A DNA stretch of 64,000 bases from assembly GCA_003344405.1 (NCBI GenBank), contig NOWV01000137.1:62001-126000 (forward strand). Reading direction: 5' to 3'. Made by a program: the position numbers and the translations under genes. The DNA comes from Trichoplax sp. H2. Taxonomy: Eukaryota; Placozoa; Uniplacotomia; Trichoplacea. This document shows, one piece after another, positions 27,601-38,774 of this stretch (positions are counted from its first letter, which is position 1; the number at the start of each line of letters is the position of its first letter). The notes below the pieces were generated by a model, which saw nothing but the letters and a program-made list of their open reading frames with translations, ran no database searches and had not been told where the DNA came from.

Positions 27601-28971
27601 CGAATTACGTTCCTCCTACACCACCAACACCAAATGCTGCCGAGGTTGCAAATTCAGTAGCAGCAATCTTTGAATACCGAACTTCTACTCCGGTAATAAT
27701 TTTAGCGATTGTCAATGCCCATGCGATAATTAATAACAGAGTACAGCATCAATCATCATCTACTCCTGCTTCTCTATGCTATGCATCATACAGTATTCAA
27801 TATCATCGATCTTTTTATGTTGATATTCTTTTCGTTATGGTTTAAATATTAGTGGAATGCAGCTTCCATCGCCAGGTTTAAAGCAGCTTTAGCAAGGGCT
27901 GTTACACGTGTCTGTCAAGAAACCTATCAAGAATGCAAACTGAAAAATCATAGGTATCTTGTAAATCGGATCTTAGCCGCTACTATTACAGATTTATTTT
28001 TGCGTACATATTGTCTAACCAGTAGCTCAAGGATCAACGAAATTATGGCTTAAAATTAATTCATTTATACATTACTGAAATTTTAGAGAGAGGATAGGAA
28101 AGATTTTTAATCGATTGAGATAATTTTATTACTATTGCAATTACTATAATCAATAGTTGTAGATTGCTCTATGAAACACATCGAATTAATTTATTCGTTA
28201 AAAATGAACTGTATTATAGAAGCCTGTAATATTATACTATGCAAAAATCAACAAAATTGTTTCTTTTTATGTATTTGTAGAGTTACTTTCAGTGCAGATA
28301 ATATTAAAATCCGACCCGGGTATCCTTCAATGTCAAGGTAAAATATTAAGACAAATATCGTCTAATATTTCTATTAGTCGCGGACTCATTGATACTATTT
28401 GCTTATCATTTTAATAACGCTATTATCCTTTGGTAGGAACATAAATACTGTAATTTTCTACGTCAAACTGCCTCCAAATGCTCAAGCAGTTAATGCGTCA
28501 GGTGTTCTTCCAGGTGCTGTCCTGTCCGCTGTTTTCAGAGGTAACAATCTGCATATGGTAAGTGCTATGGGAGCTATCCGTGCAAACGTCACCGCCATTC
28601 CTACGCAAACACCAATAACCAAAGCAGCAACGTCCCAAGCTGCAACTAGTACTCCGACAAGTAATTATAATCAAGAATTAGCCGTTGGTTTAGCTGTTGG
28701 TATTGGCTGTGCTGTAATTTTATTTTTTATTATTTATTACACGTAAGTAATGAACCTAACGAAGACGATGAATCTTTCGTTCATTAATATAATTATAACC
28801 CAAATAAAATGTAGTCTAATAATAACAGATCTAGTAATAAACTATAATAGAATTAAATACTGTTGTCAATTTAATTCTTTTAGGGTTAGATGGTACTCAA
28901 AGAAACCTCGAAAATCGAAGATATACAAGGAAACGGACTCAGAGCTGATTAATTTAACCGAACGCCAATAA
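18694..28971 (+). CDS. MUC4-like NIDO-AMOP-VWD-EGF type I membrane protein, paralog 3 (complete)
   Basis: Nineteen exons: 18694-18952, 20199-20323, 21288-21590, 21757-22025, 22514-22920, 23060-23416, 24521-24718, 25177-25413, 25606-26127, 26211-26333, 26450-26569, 26769-26888, 26983-27105, 27290-27415, 27595-27692, 27853-27953, 28281-28337, 28437-28742, 28884-28971; 3939 bases, 1312 aa. Domains are as in paralog 2: signal peptide (ending SALRA), Ser/Thr-rich stretch, NIDO, AMOP (motif [12 protein letters not shown]), VWD with GDPH at 459-462, Ig-like plus EGF module, five EGF repeats, juxtamembrane domain, transmembrane helix, tail. Most exons have the same length as in paralog 2, and all have the same phase. 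The tail differs most: it is short, very basic and ends NLTERQ, so signalling or sorting may differ from paralogs 1 and 2. Introns 1, 2 and 6 are each about 1 kb and hold no gene I can see. Cell-surface adhesion or matrix role is inferred from domains only. Confidence 0.92.
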
Positions 28972-29137
28972 TTCAACCTGTCATTACAGTATTCAACAAT
29001 TCTATATCAGGTTTTAGATTGCTAATATCAATGAATGTCCTCTGTTATGGCTATTATAATAGCCTTGATTTCATTCAAACCGAACAACCTATCAATCAAT
29101 CAGTTATGTTTCTTGTGTGGTCATACAGACGATCAAC

Positions 29138-29170
29138 ATAATAATAATAATAATAATAATAGTAATAGTA
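29138..29170. repeat. AAT/ATA triplet microsatellite
   Basis: About eight uninterrupted ATA triplets, then a few interrupted ATAGTA units, 40 bases before conserved block copy 3. Confidence 0.85.
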
Positions 29171-29180
29171 GTTTACATTT

Positions 29181-29296
29181 TTAAACCCAGTTTCGCATAG
29201 CAGATTCTTGCTCAAAGTTGTTAACAACAACTTTGTTAATGATGCAGTCTACGGCTTGAAATTTGGATGCAAGTACTGAGTAGTATTTGGTAGTCC
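29181..29296 (-). other. Conserved downstream block, copy 3 (possible minus-strand C-terminal exon)
   Basis: Lies 210 bases after the stop of paralog 3. Minus-strand reading: V-L-A-S, KFQAVDCIINKVVVNNFEQE, SAMRNWV, stop. Just upstream, a one-base deletion relative to copy 1 shifts the frame, so this copy may be decayed or spliced differently. As RNA, 29212-29234 would form a perfect 10-bp hairpin. Confidence 0.5.
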
Positions 29297-30639
29297 TGGG
29301 GTTTAAAGTCAATGACAATGATGTATTAGAAATGGAAATGATATATTTATGTCTGATTTTTACCATTAAGTGAAGTTTGGAGAAGTTCAGCTAATGCCGA
29401 GTAATTCTATAGTTTATAGTGTATTTACTCTAATTTTGACTTTCGATATTACTCTTATTGGACTCAAAATTCAAGTCAGGATTAATCCTAGCATTGTTTT
29501 GCCTCTGTTATTACCATCATTTGGCTGCATTTATGTAATAGATTATTTTAATTTTGTAGTAGATTGGGTGGTTTTGTCTATCTATCTTCTGACACGATTA
29601 ATAAATCGATAAGTGTATTTGGTGTACTTTTATGCCCAATTGCCTTTTGTAAGGTTATCGCTACTTTCTTGAAGTGCATGCATCTAGTATCATTACTTGT
29701 GAAGTTGCAGACAAAGCTAGTAGGTGGTTAATAAAACACTGCAGATATGCTGATTATATAATTATTATCTCCTTACATAAAGTAGATTGCTGGTAATGGA
29801 AATTTAAAGTATAGAAGATTAGGATTTACCTTTAAATCAAATATTCATGCAGTATTTTCAACTGTTAATATCGTCAATAGACTGTTGTTACGAAACTTAA
29901 GCGAGCATCAATGATATAACTAGAAACCAGGCAACAGTATATTCAAATAGATGTCCAGTACAGTATATCATTCTGTTGTATCGGCATAATTTAAGAGACC
30001 TCTAGCATGCTCGTATGGTCTCACATGTTTCGTACGCATAAATTTATACATTCGCTATCTCTAAACAAATGAAATGTAACTAGCGATTTCCCTTTCTCCA
30101 TACTATAGCTCTGCAAAAGAAATACATCAATGGTGGAGCGAATCATAGCAATTCAAGTGCCATTAAGAATAACGTAAGAACTCACTCCACCAAATTTTTA
30201 TATGAAATACGTTATGCAAGTGAGGTGATACACCGGCTAAGAACATAATATTTTGGTGATATTACTTTTTTTGTAGCAAGCTTAATAAGATCCAACAAAT
30301 TAGCCACATACACGTATGTCCGATTGTGAAAAGTAGCATGTAGAGTATTAGATCGCTTAGATTAGAGTCATTTATTTAATCCTCTTACAGATTTGGTCTT
30401 CCTTTTTTAATAGAAGGTCCGTATCATATAGTCGATTAGTTAATTTAAGTGATGATGTATTGCATTCTCATCAATGACGATACTTTACATTATATCAAAC
30501 CATAATTATTAAACCGGGTTATTTACAATAACTTGAATTATCCATTGTTTCCTGTTTTTCAAATAATACTATTTATAGACCAAGATCTGGAAATCAGGTA
30601 TCTTATATATATATTGCTAATTTATAAGGTACATAATTA

Positions 30640-33600
30640 TCAAGGATCTTTCATAAATCTATTCAGATAGAATCTCAATCCTTCCACCGAATCATCTCTA
30701 CATACCATCCCTAAATTTTCCGCAGCTGATAATCTATAAAGATTAAAGAATAATTAATTGTATTGAAAAAGTATTAAGCAGGAAATTAAATTAAATTTAC
30801 ATAGTGGCGGACTTACCCTTCTTTGGCGACAGTAATGGAGGTTTTTACTAACGGTGACAGTTCTTCCGCAGTTATGCAACCTTTACTCTTAATCTACAAT
30901 GAAAGTTAAAGTACTTAGGATAAAGGCTGAAATAAAGCTAATCTAATATGAAGACTTTTGATTTACTGACAATTTTAGTTATCTTTTCCACAATCACTTC
31001 TACACTATGACTTTCCGATTGTACTGCCAGCACTCCACTATCAAACTCTCGTAGCCTAAATAGCAAATACAATATTACATGGAACAAAAGATGTAAGACA
31101 GTGACAGATGGTTACTGGTATAAATGTAAAGCAATACCTGAGAGGCAGCTTAAGTGATTCAAACAATTTGCAAGCAATAAATACGTCTTCAGGAGAAACC
31201 AGCTACGAGATAGTAAATAAGTACATTGAGCCAAGAAGTACTACACATAGTGACTCGCTTATAAAATTCTATCGCATTACCTCAATACCCCTTGCGCGAT
31301 TATACATACAGTAAACATCGGTCAAAGTCATCAATCCATCTGATTTCTACACAAAAAATAAAGGAAGGATAGTAATTTTATAATATACTACTCATAAAGG
31401 GTTTACCTTTTTATATGTATAAAGGCATTTACCTCGATCAAACTTTTTAGAAACGTCGCAAGTTGTTTTGCTAGCTCTTCATGATATTTGTTGCCGTATC
31501 CATGCTCCTCTCTATGGTTGAGCAATTCAAAGATTGAAAAGTTATTAGCATTGATAAATTGATACCTTTAAGGTGTTTATTGTGCTACCTGGTAACGGGA
31601 TCGTTAATACCCATACTGAGCAAATAAGACTTGAATTGGACCGTCTAGATAAAGATTAATTAATAGTCAACAACGATAACTACACAATACTGTTACTATT
31701 GGATGATTGTGACCTACAGGAGCTATTGACTGCTAACCTCGTCATCGGATAGTTGCCCTTTCTTTTCTTCAATTTTCTTTGCAACACGATCAGCGATGGC
31801 TACCATTTCTTTAGCCTATAAAATGATAGGAATATGGATAATGGAAATTATACGGCTACTTTGATGTTTGTGTATATATACGAGTATGTGCCAAACCTTG
31901 TCCATTAGAGCATTTAAATCAGAAAATGCCTGTAACAAATCAAAACATAAATGCCAGTTGATAAGCTTAATTAATACGTATATCGTATGTTTTAACTAAT
32001 TAAATCACTCTTCATTAATAAATATTTCACAACCTGAGAAATTGTGCTTTGAGTTTCTTTTTGCTTCTGTTCGATTTTACGTTCAATTCCAACAATGCCC
32101 ATATGTCTTCCGCTTGGACGAGTAGCTTGGCGCTGGTTAGTTACTTGAGTAATCCAACGTTTTCGAGACAATTGATTACATAAGGCAGCATAATACTGGT
32201 ACAAGATCGTGATAGGATGTTATTGCATTGCATTTATTTCACCTTTAATGGATAAAGTAATTGATAGCATGACTTTTTTTACCTCGCTTTGGCCACCAGC
32301 GCGAAAAGATAAACGTATATAATTGAATTGACTACTAATCTTTGGCCCAGGCTCTTGGCTTGCAGGTTTTGGTTGAAGATACAATATAATTTTCGCACTA
32401 TTGATAGCATGCAATAATCAAATATGAAGGCAAATTTAAGACAATCAATTTTATTGATTTCATCCATTGAGATATTTTAAAGGTATGATATAAGTTAGGT
32501 GCACATATAGTATTTCTATTGGAGCATGTTCTGTAGCAGGATTGAGGCTAAAGATCTTACTGTATTTTCACGAGATCCATCAAAAAATTAGAATTCATTT
32601 TAGTTCATATAAACTATACTATCCGTACTAATGTGTTTCCGGGGAAGACTGTTATTCATTCCAAGATAGAAATTAATCCAGGTAATTTTTACATAATTTT
32701 AGATACTTTACAATTGAATACTATAGTAATAGGTTAAGCGATATGTTGGAATTTTAACACTGTACCATAGATTACTAACTCATTCATTAACAAACTATGG
32801 ACTATCTATCTTTTCTCAGATTCGCAGCATTTCTTACCTTCTGTTAAAACCTGCTATGACTTCCTCCGTTTTTTGCACGAGATTTAAGCCCAAGGAGATT
32901 GTACGATCCTGTTATTAACAATGGTATATCAATGTCATTGATAGAGTAATGGTGGTGCATCTTACGACCTCAATAGTTATATCATGGTACATTTGCACAT
33001 AAAAATATTCTAAACTGCAAAGTATACTGTATCAATCCACCTAGTAATTACTGTTGCATCAGCAAGCTAAGCCAACATTCAGAACATCGTATACGACACA
33101 GACCACAGTCACAACAGTGATTAATAATACAAGGTTGGCTCAAGTGCTTCAATCAATTGAAGAAACCCGTCCTATACCATCTACCTTACTGTATAAGTAT
33201 AGATTGCTTTTTAATAGAGAAAATTTTACTCACTTGCATCAGTAATGGATCTGCAACTGAGTAATCAGTGCAATCAACATGTACTCTTATAATATTATTA
33301 TTACTATGGTAGCGTTTACCCAACTTTGTTAGCATACTGCGTTCGTAAAGAGGGCTTTACTTACTTGCAACTGATCATCCCATATAAGTTGATGACTGGT
33401 AAGTCTTAATGTCCCGCAGTCGAAATTTGTCTACGAGGAGTTAAAAAGATCGCAATTTAATTCAATTCAATAGTTACGATAGTTGATTAATTCATCATAT
33501 AACAAGGCTATCCATCATCATCACCATCATGATGACCTGGAGGACAGCTAACGTCATTTCAATGAATCGCGATCAGATTCCAACTACACTACAAGGCAGA

Positions 33601-33852
33601 TGATTTAGCCCTGGTAATCTAAAATTGATGTTGTATAACCTATAGTATCCTTTGCTATAGCAGATCTTACGCATGATCTGCCTTGAAGCAACGTTACAGA
33701 AAGATTCCTTTCACTTCGTCAGCCTTGTAATTCGAATAACTGGCCCTACTTACACGATTATCGCCATCATAGATTCGAACGTTATGTTTCTGTATAACCT
33801 CAAATTCCCCCTTTATCAAGGAGATGGTGGTTACCCACATGAATCGATCCAT
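30640..33852 (-). CDS. VPS36: ESCRT-II subunit VPS36 (EAP45)
   Basis: Exons in gene order: 33852-33754, 33430-33365, 32908-32838, 32397-32283, 32195-32034, 31929-31897, 31815-31738, 31644-31589, 31511-31433, 31346-31281, 31202-31138, 31055-30971, 30893-30817, 30733-30640; 1146 bases, 381 aa, close to the human length of 386. The start MDRFMW matches MDRFVW in human. Residues 1 to about 130 form the GLUE domain, which binds ubiquitin and phosphoinositide (motifs VRIYDG and LIWDDQ). Next comes the signature [10 protein letters not shown] and the helical linker, then the two winged-helix domains (motifs [32 protein letters not shown]). No NZF zinc finger is present, as in animals. The protein acts on endosomes with VPS22 and VPS25 in sorting ubiquitinated cargo into multivesicular bodies. 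It is divergent from AASDHPPT. Most introns in the 3' half are 70-100 bases, much shorter than elsewhere in the window. Third-exon sequence is the least conserved part. Confidence 0.95.
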
Positions 33853-34494
33853 GATCAATCAGCAAGAGAACTGTTTTATTCTATGGAAAAATCAACTTAA
33901 TCGACGTCAAAGCAAGTAAAAGTGATGGAATTGGCAGTAATGGCAGCCAAGTCGAGAAAGGAGACTGTTTTGTATCTCAGTCGTTGGCCAATTGATGTCG
34001 AAATCCAATACTATGCTCTCATTGGCTAAAGGTAGAGATGGGACAGTATTAATTACTCAGTCCAATTTGCGTACTTTAGGTTCAGCATCGATATGTTTGC
34101 ATTGCGTGCTAAAGTCATGTCCGATCAGACAATTGATATCATCATGTATTTTATAGATATTTTAGAGGTGTACAGAGGTTGAGAGTGATATAATTTTGCA
34201 CAGCGAACCGGCTTGAAATCAAAAACAGAGAATTATACCATTAGTTGGAACGGATCTTGTCTTTACTATAGTCTTATAAAGAAGAAAGCTGATTTAATGA
34301 CTATAAATCGTCTTTGCAGCGACTTTATTGATCATCCAGTAGTCTAGAATCTCAATATACTGTATATCCTAGGATGAATGCAAGCCATCATTTCATCATG
34401 GCTCCTGAATCGATTTTCTCCTACTGTACTAAAATGAACATATCCCTCGGTAAAGTTATCACCCCTTTACTAGCGATATATTACATATGATCGG

Positions 34495-34865
34495 CGATAG
34501 ATACATAGACTGATTCTAGCTAACAATATAAGAAATTGAGTTTAGGCGATTGGAATTTGCAATAATTTACAGCACCTAACAGGTTCGACATTTAATGTGC
34601 TACTACAGCAACGATGGCTTATTTTCGATTACTATGGTAATAAGTCTAGTGTCTAAGCACACAAGTTGTATGATCCACGATAGATAGTGTAAACATACTG
34701 TAAACTGATTTTAGCTGGCAATAAGAAATTGAGTTTAAGCGATTGGGATTTGCAATCGTTTAGGTCCTGCAGGTTCGCCATTAATACGCTACCATAGCAA
34801 CGATGTCTTATATTGGATTACTATAGTAATGAGTCATGTGTCTGAGCATGCGAGTCACTTTTGTA
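34495..34865. repeat. Diverged tandem duplication in the VPS36-AASDHPPT promoter region
   Basis: Two copies of about 185 bases, 34495-34675 and 34678-34865. Shared landmarks in the same order: GATAGATA, CTGATT-TAGCT, AAGAAATTGAGTTTA, CGATTGG, AGGTTCG, GCAACGATG, GATTACTAT-GTAAT. Identity looks like roughly three quarters by eye. Confidence 0.7.
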
Positions 34866-34936
34866 TGTGGCTTACTCAAACGCAATCGTATTAGTCATGT
34901 GACTCTTTAGTCATGTGACTTATTAGTCATTTGACT
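34832..34936. promoter_or_regulatory. Four M-box/CLEAR-like palindromes
   Basis: AGTCATGTGACT occurs at 34893-34904 and 34909-34920, with variants AGTCATTTGACT at 34925-34936 and AGTCATGTGTCT at 34832-34843. The last three full sites are exactly 16 bases apart. TCATGTGA is the core bound by MITF/TFE-type bHLH-zip factors, which control lysosomal and endosomal genes in animals. They sit between VPS36 and AASDHPPT, 360-460 bases before the latter. Confidence 0.5.
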
Positions 34937-35010
34937 GATACTGTAGCTGGCACTATAGCGCACAGTATCAATAACGGTTGTAGTTGAAGTTTGTGTATGG
35001 CTCGTGCTGA

Positions 35011-35018
35011 TGACGTCA
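35011..35018. promoter_or_regulatory. Consensus CRE (CREB/ATF site)
   Basis: Perfect palindrome TGACGTCA, 276 bases before the AASDHPPT start codon at 35294 and in the shared upstream region of the divergent pair. Function is inferred from the motif. Confidence 0.45.
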
Positions 35019-35293
35019 TGGAAACAGCCAAAAAGTTGTCTAGCTCCTGTACTGAGAAAACTCAATACCTGTTATACTGTGTGTACTACTAAATTGGAGT
35101 GTTTGAAACAGTTAACTATTCGAACGAACCGCGACTATATTATTTAGTTTCTTGCCCTAACATCAAAATTGCTAGATGATCGCAGATCATAACAATCGCT
35201 GATCGATTGCATGATCTATCGATGATTAAGTCTAATTTAATAACATATTGGTGTAGACAAGTTTTGCGATCTCATCATCATTTTGCTAGGACT

Positions 35294-38200
35294 ATGTCTC
35301 TTCGTTGGGCCTTTCATTACAGCCAATGGCAGCCAAGTAAAGAGGTTGTAGCTCGCCAAGACGATATTCTAGTTGTGCAGCATGAGCAACTCAGCTCTGA
35401 CTGGGTGTGCTTGCTTGCTGCAGCTTTTAATCAAGAACATGATAGTTGTGCTCTTCTATAGCATGATGAGGACTGCCTTGAGGGGCTCTCTTCTCTTACT
35501 GCAAAATAAGATTGTACTCATCCAGCATAGATGTAAATCAATTTGAAAGCCATCGTTAACACTTTCAGTCTGAGAATACGTCATGCAGGATTGAAATGAC
35601 AGTCGTAGCTGGGCATCATGACGACCTTGCTTACCGCAGTAGTTTAACCTTGTTATTTTTCGTATTGTTTAGGAATGGATGTTGGCTGCAAGTTGCTTAC
35701 AAAAAGAAGAAGCAAATAGGATTAGTCAGTTTATGTTTAAGCGTGATGCAAAAGCAAGTTTGGTAAGTAGCTGTCATTACTGAGTAGTGTGCATACTAGC
35801 AAGTTATATACAGATATGCTAAGGTCAATCCTAGATGCATATTCGATTGGTTGTACTGTAACGTCAGCAAATACATCGAAAAATTTTTATTCCATCTTAT
35901 TGGTATACATTAGACAATCATGATGACATAGCAATAAGATTTGTAGTACGGCTGCAATTGCAGAAGCTACGGGGCGACTGCATTTGCTCGGGCGTTTTTC
36001 CCTTCTTTCAGTTATAAAACAGACGCGTACAAACAACTTACAGTATAATCCATTAGGGTATGCTAATACGAATTGCGCTATGATAGTTCAGTGGGACTGC
36101 TAGACTGCTTCGCTTCCGATTTATGCCAGCATATCACAACTTGATGACTAATCTTATTAATTTTTATTTAAATAGTGTGGTCGATTGTTACTGAGGAAAG
36201 CTGTCCACGATTTATTGCATTTGCCCTATGACAGGATTCGATTTGATAGGACTGATAAGGGAAAACCTGTTCTGGTGAGGTCAAAATGACTGCAAATAAA
36301 TTCTTTAGTTTTGCTATACTTTACTATTCATCAGTAATGTAAATATACAGTATAGGCAATATCACATCTTTGTACTGTATAATATGTAATTTTAACTGAA
36401 AATGTGGCATCAAATGTTAACGTTCCCATTGTGCGATTTTAATAGTAATCTACGGCTAGATTACAGTTTGCCTCTATTGATGAGCTATTTATAGAACTAC
36501 ACAGAACATATTATCACTGCAAATTGAGTTTTTAATTGCAATGGATAATAGAATGCTACCCATCACTAAAATTTATACCATAAACGTCATTCCTTATGTG
36601 TAATGGGTATGATGCAATTTTAACTAAAAGTGTAGTATCAACGTTAATGTCATCATTTTACAATTTTGGTGCTAATTTATATATCTCGCTCTTGTGAAAT
36701 GAACACATCTATGTGTATGCGCTGTTTTATTTCTTGTGTATATCGTCCTCATATTTATACTCGCACAGTAGTATCAAATATTAAGTTCTCATTTTTACGT
36801 TTTCGGTGCTTGGCTATAGCTAGAGTGTATAATTTTGTTCAAAACTAAAAGATCAGTTTTTAACAGCAATGATCATTTCTATCCACTTTGGGTTGTTTAT
36901 GCTAGGTCGGAGACAATTCCAACTTATCACTCAACGTATCCCATCAGGTGAGGCTTTATTTGAAGCGCATTCCATTATTATACAGTAAATAAACGAAACT
37001 TGCAGTATTCTGTAGATTTTGATGATGCCGTATATGCCGTTTAAAATATAAAATTATTCTTACGTGATATTAGCCACGAAATTAGAGTAATATTAGGAAT
37101 AATTGAATGTATTCATGGAATGCTCAGTGGATTGAAATTCCTGTAAATACCGCACTAGTCATTCGCATAATTAGTCCTTGTATCGATTATTTTGAAGTTT
37201 AATAATGACGATGAAATCGTAAATCATTATCTATCGATGCTTCTATTTAATACGGCTGTACTCATTTATTTAGGGAGACTTTACCGTGTTAAGTGCATCT
37301 TTCCAGTTCGAGAGTAAGTTGTCCATTTTTAGCTATTACAGCGTTAATATTAATGCATTGATATCCAATATTATACCATTTCCTCTGCATATTTCATAGA
37401 TATATAGAGACTTAGCCTTAAGTCTAAATCAATCTCTTGTTATAACTGATTCACTACTGTCGTTAGAGAACGCAGTGATAAGCAACTTTATTATAACCAA
37501 TATTTTAAATGATATTTTTACCGTTTTCAGCGGGAATCGACGTTATGAAAGTTGATTGGCTTGGTAAGTTACAATAAATTATAGGTTCGATTTATGACAA
37601 GCTCACTCACTTTTGGTGAAGCTTTGCTAGAACTAGCCTACAAGATATTAAGCTGTTTATTTTAATTACTAGGCAAAGAAGATCTTGATCAATTTTTTTA
37701 TACTATGCGGAAACAATTCACGGATTATGAATGGAGGAGCATTAGGAAATTTTTTACTGAAGAGGAACAATTAGAAGCTTTCTACAGACATTGGGTAAAG
37801 ACAACCATAAGATGAAAATTGTTTCTGATGATTGATTGCGTAATTTGTTGTAATGATTTTTGCTGAACCATACGTTGATCTTTGGATTATATCTGTTAGT
37901 GTCTAAAAGAAAGTTACGTTAAAGCATTAGGAATAGGTATCGCCAATGATCTTCGTGCTTTTGAGTTTCATCCACAGGAAGATGACGTTCCCGAAAAGGT
38001 AAATAGTTATTTCATAGTGCAGCTTTTATGCTAATCACTTGCAAAAAATCATTTTGCAAAATGACTAAATTGCCGGTAACTAATGGTAATGGTATGATAC
38101 GTCAGACGATGTAAAGTAACAACATTGTACACTCGTATTATAATTATCGATAGTATCATTCCTGACCTAACTGAAAGAATTCTAGTATACATTAAGTACA

Positions 38201-38774
38201 TCATCCAAGATTGACAAACCTTCTGTACTATTCAAAAAATTTACTTTATCAGGGTGTTTTAACAAATACGACGCTGTATGTGGATTGAAAGCTACAGGAG
38301 AAATGGATATTCGAAGAGTCTAAAGTAAACAAAAAGGTATCGCTACACCAGATGAATAAATTGAGTTGTCTACGAATTCATTTAACTGCAGGGTCAAATT
38401 CTGAGCTATTAAATCAAATTTGCTATTATAGCATTTAGTAGCTGTGGCCCTTCGCCCGCGCGATAGCATTGATGACAGTTCAACCAATACGAAGGAGTTA
38501 GTATCATATTTTAATGTTATTCTATGTGTTTCTACTATTAAAATTAAAGCACAAATCTTAAAGGTTTATTTTTATACAAATAAAGCTAGGATCAGATTGT
38601 AATGCTAATTTGTTATTATGCTACAATTTCTTTTCTATTTTAAGAAATATTGCGGCTCCTTTGGTTACACTTTCTTTTCAAGATCTTGTATCGTCCGCTG
38701 TACCTTTCAATGTAGTTGATGACAATTACTGGAACAAGTTCTCAGTGAAAAGTGAAAAGCCTAATTTGGCCTAA
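35294..38774 (+). CDS. AASDHPPT: 4'-phosphopantetheinyl transferase (AASDHPPT), with an in-frame TGA
   Basis: Exons: 35294-35344, 35673-35762, 36176-36274, 36906-36947, 37274-37313, 37531-37563, 37673-37794, 37900-37998, 38253-38336, 38432-38496, 38645-38774; 855 bases, 285 codons including stop. The enzyme moves phosphopantetheine from coenzyme A to a serine of acyl carrier proteins (cytosolic and mitochondrial FAS) and AASDH-type enzymes. Sfp-family motifs are present: RWAF at the N-terminus, QFMFKRDAKA, KGKPVL, NVSHQGDF, TGIDVMK (Mg-binding Asp) and WCLKESYVKALG (catalytic Glu and Lys). The C-terminal match continues after a TGA at 38286-38288 (codon 204): FEESK, HLVAVALR, SAVPFNVVDDNYW. 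I kept the full span because homology continues in the same frame on both sides. If the TGA is real, the product is 203 aa and lacks about 80 conserved residues. An upstream in-frame ATG at 35207 would add 29 aa; the ATG at 35294 fits the family better. Confidence 0.9.
38286..38288 (+). other. In-frame TGA within AASDHPPT exon 9
   Basis: The frame runs T-T-L-Y-V-D-stop-K-L-Q-E-K-W-I-F-E-E-S-K. Both sides match the family (human has LFLDGEEEKEW and FEESK), so no frameshift is involved: a single codon is changed, from GGA or TGG by one base in the simplest case. A splice that removes it would need a 22-base intron and would break the frame. Read error, a null allele or a recoded codon are all possible. 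Confidence 0.85.

Larger units (their letters stand above)
28972..30639. other. Intergenic region between paralog 3 and VPS36 (convergent)
   Basis: Holds an AAT triplet run at about 29140-29165 and conserved block copy 3. A plus-strand open frame at 29370-29612 is hydrophobic and AT-rich but has no recognisable features and no sign of conservation. The rest shows nothing I can name. Confidence 0.5.

Noticed and set aside
29370-29612. Hydrophobic 80-codon plus-strand frame
   Set aside because: No splice context, no counterpart downstream of the other paralogs, and composition as expected for AT-rich DNA.
38253-38336. A 22-base mini-intron (GTATGT to CTACAG) removing the TGA in AASDHPPT
   Set aside because: It would shift the frame and destroy the conserved W-x-F-E-E-S-K stretch, and is far below usual intron size.
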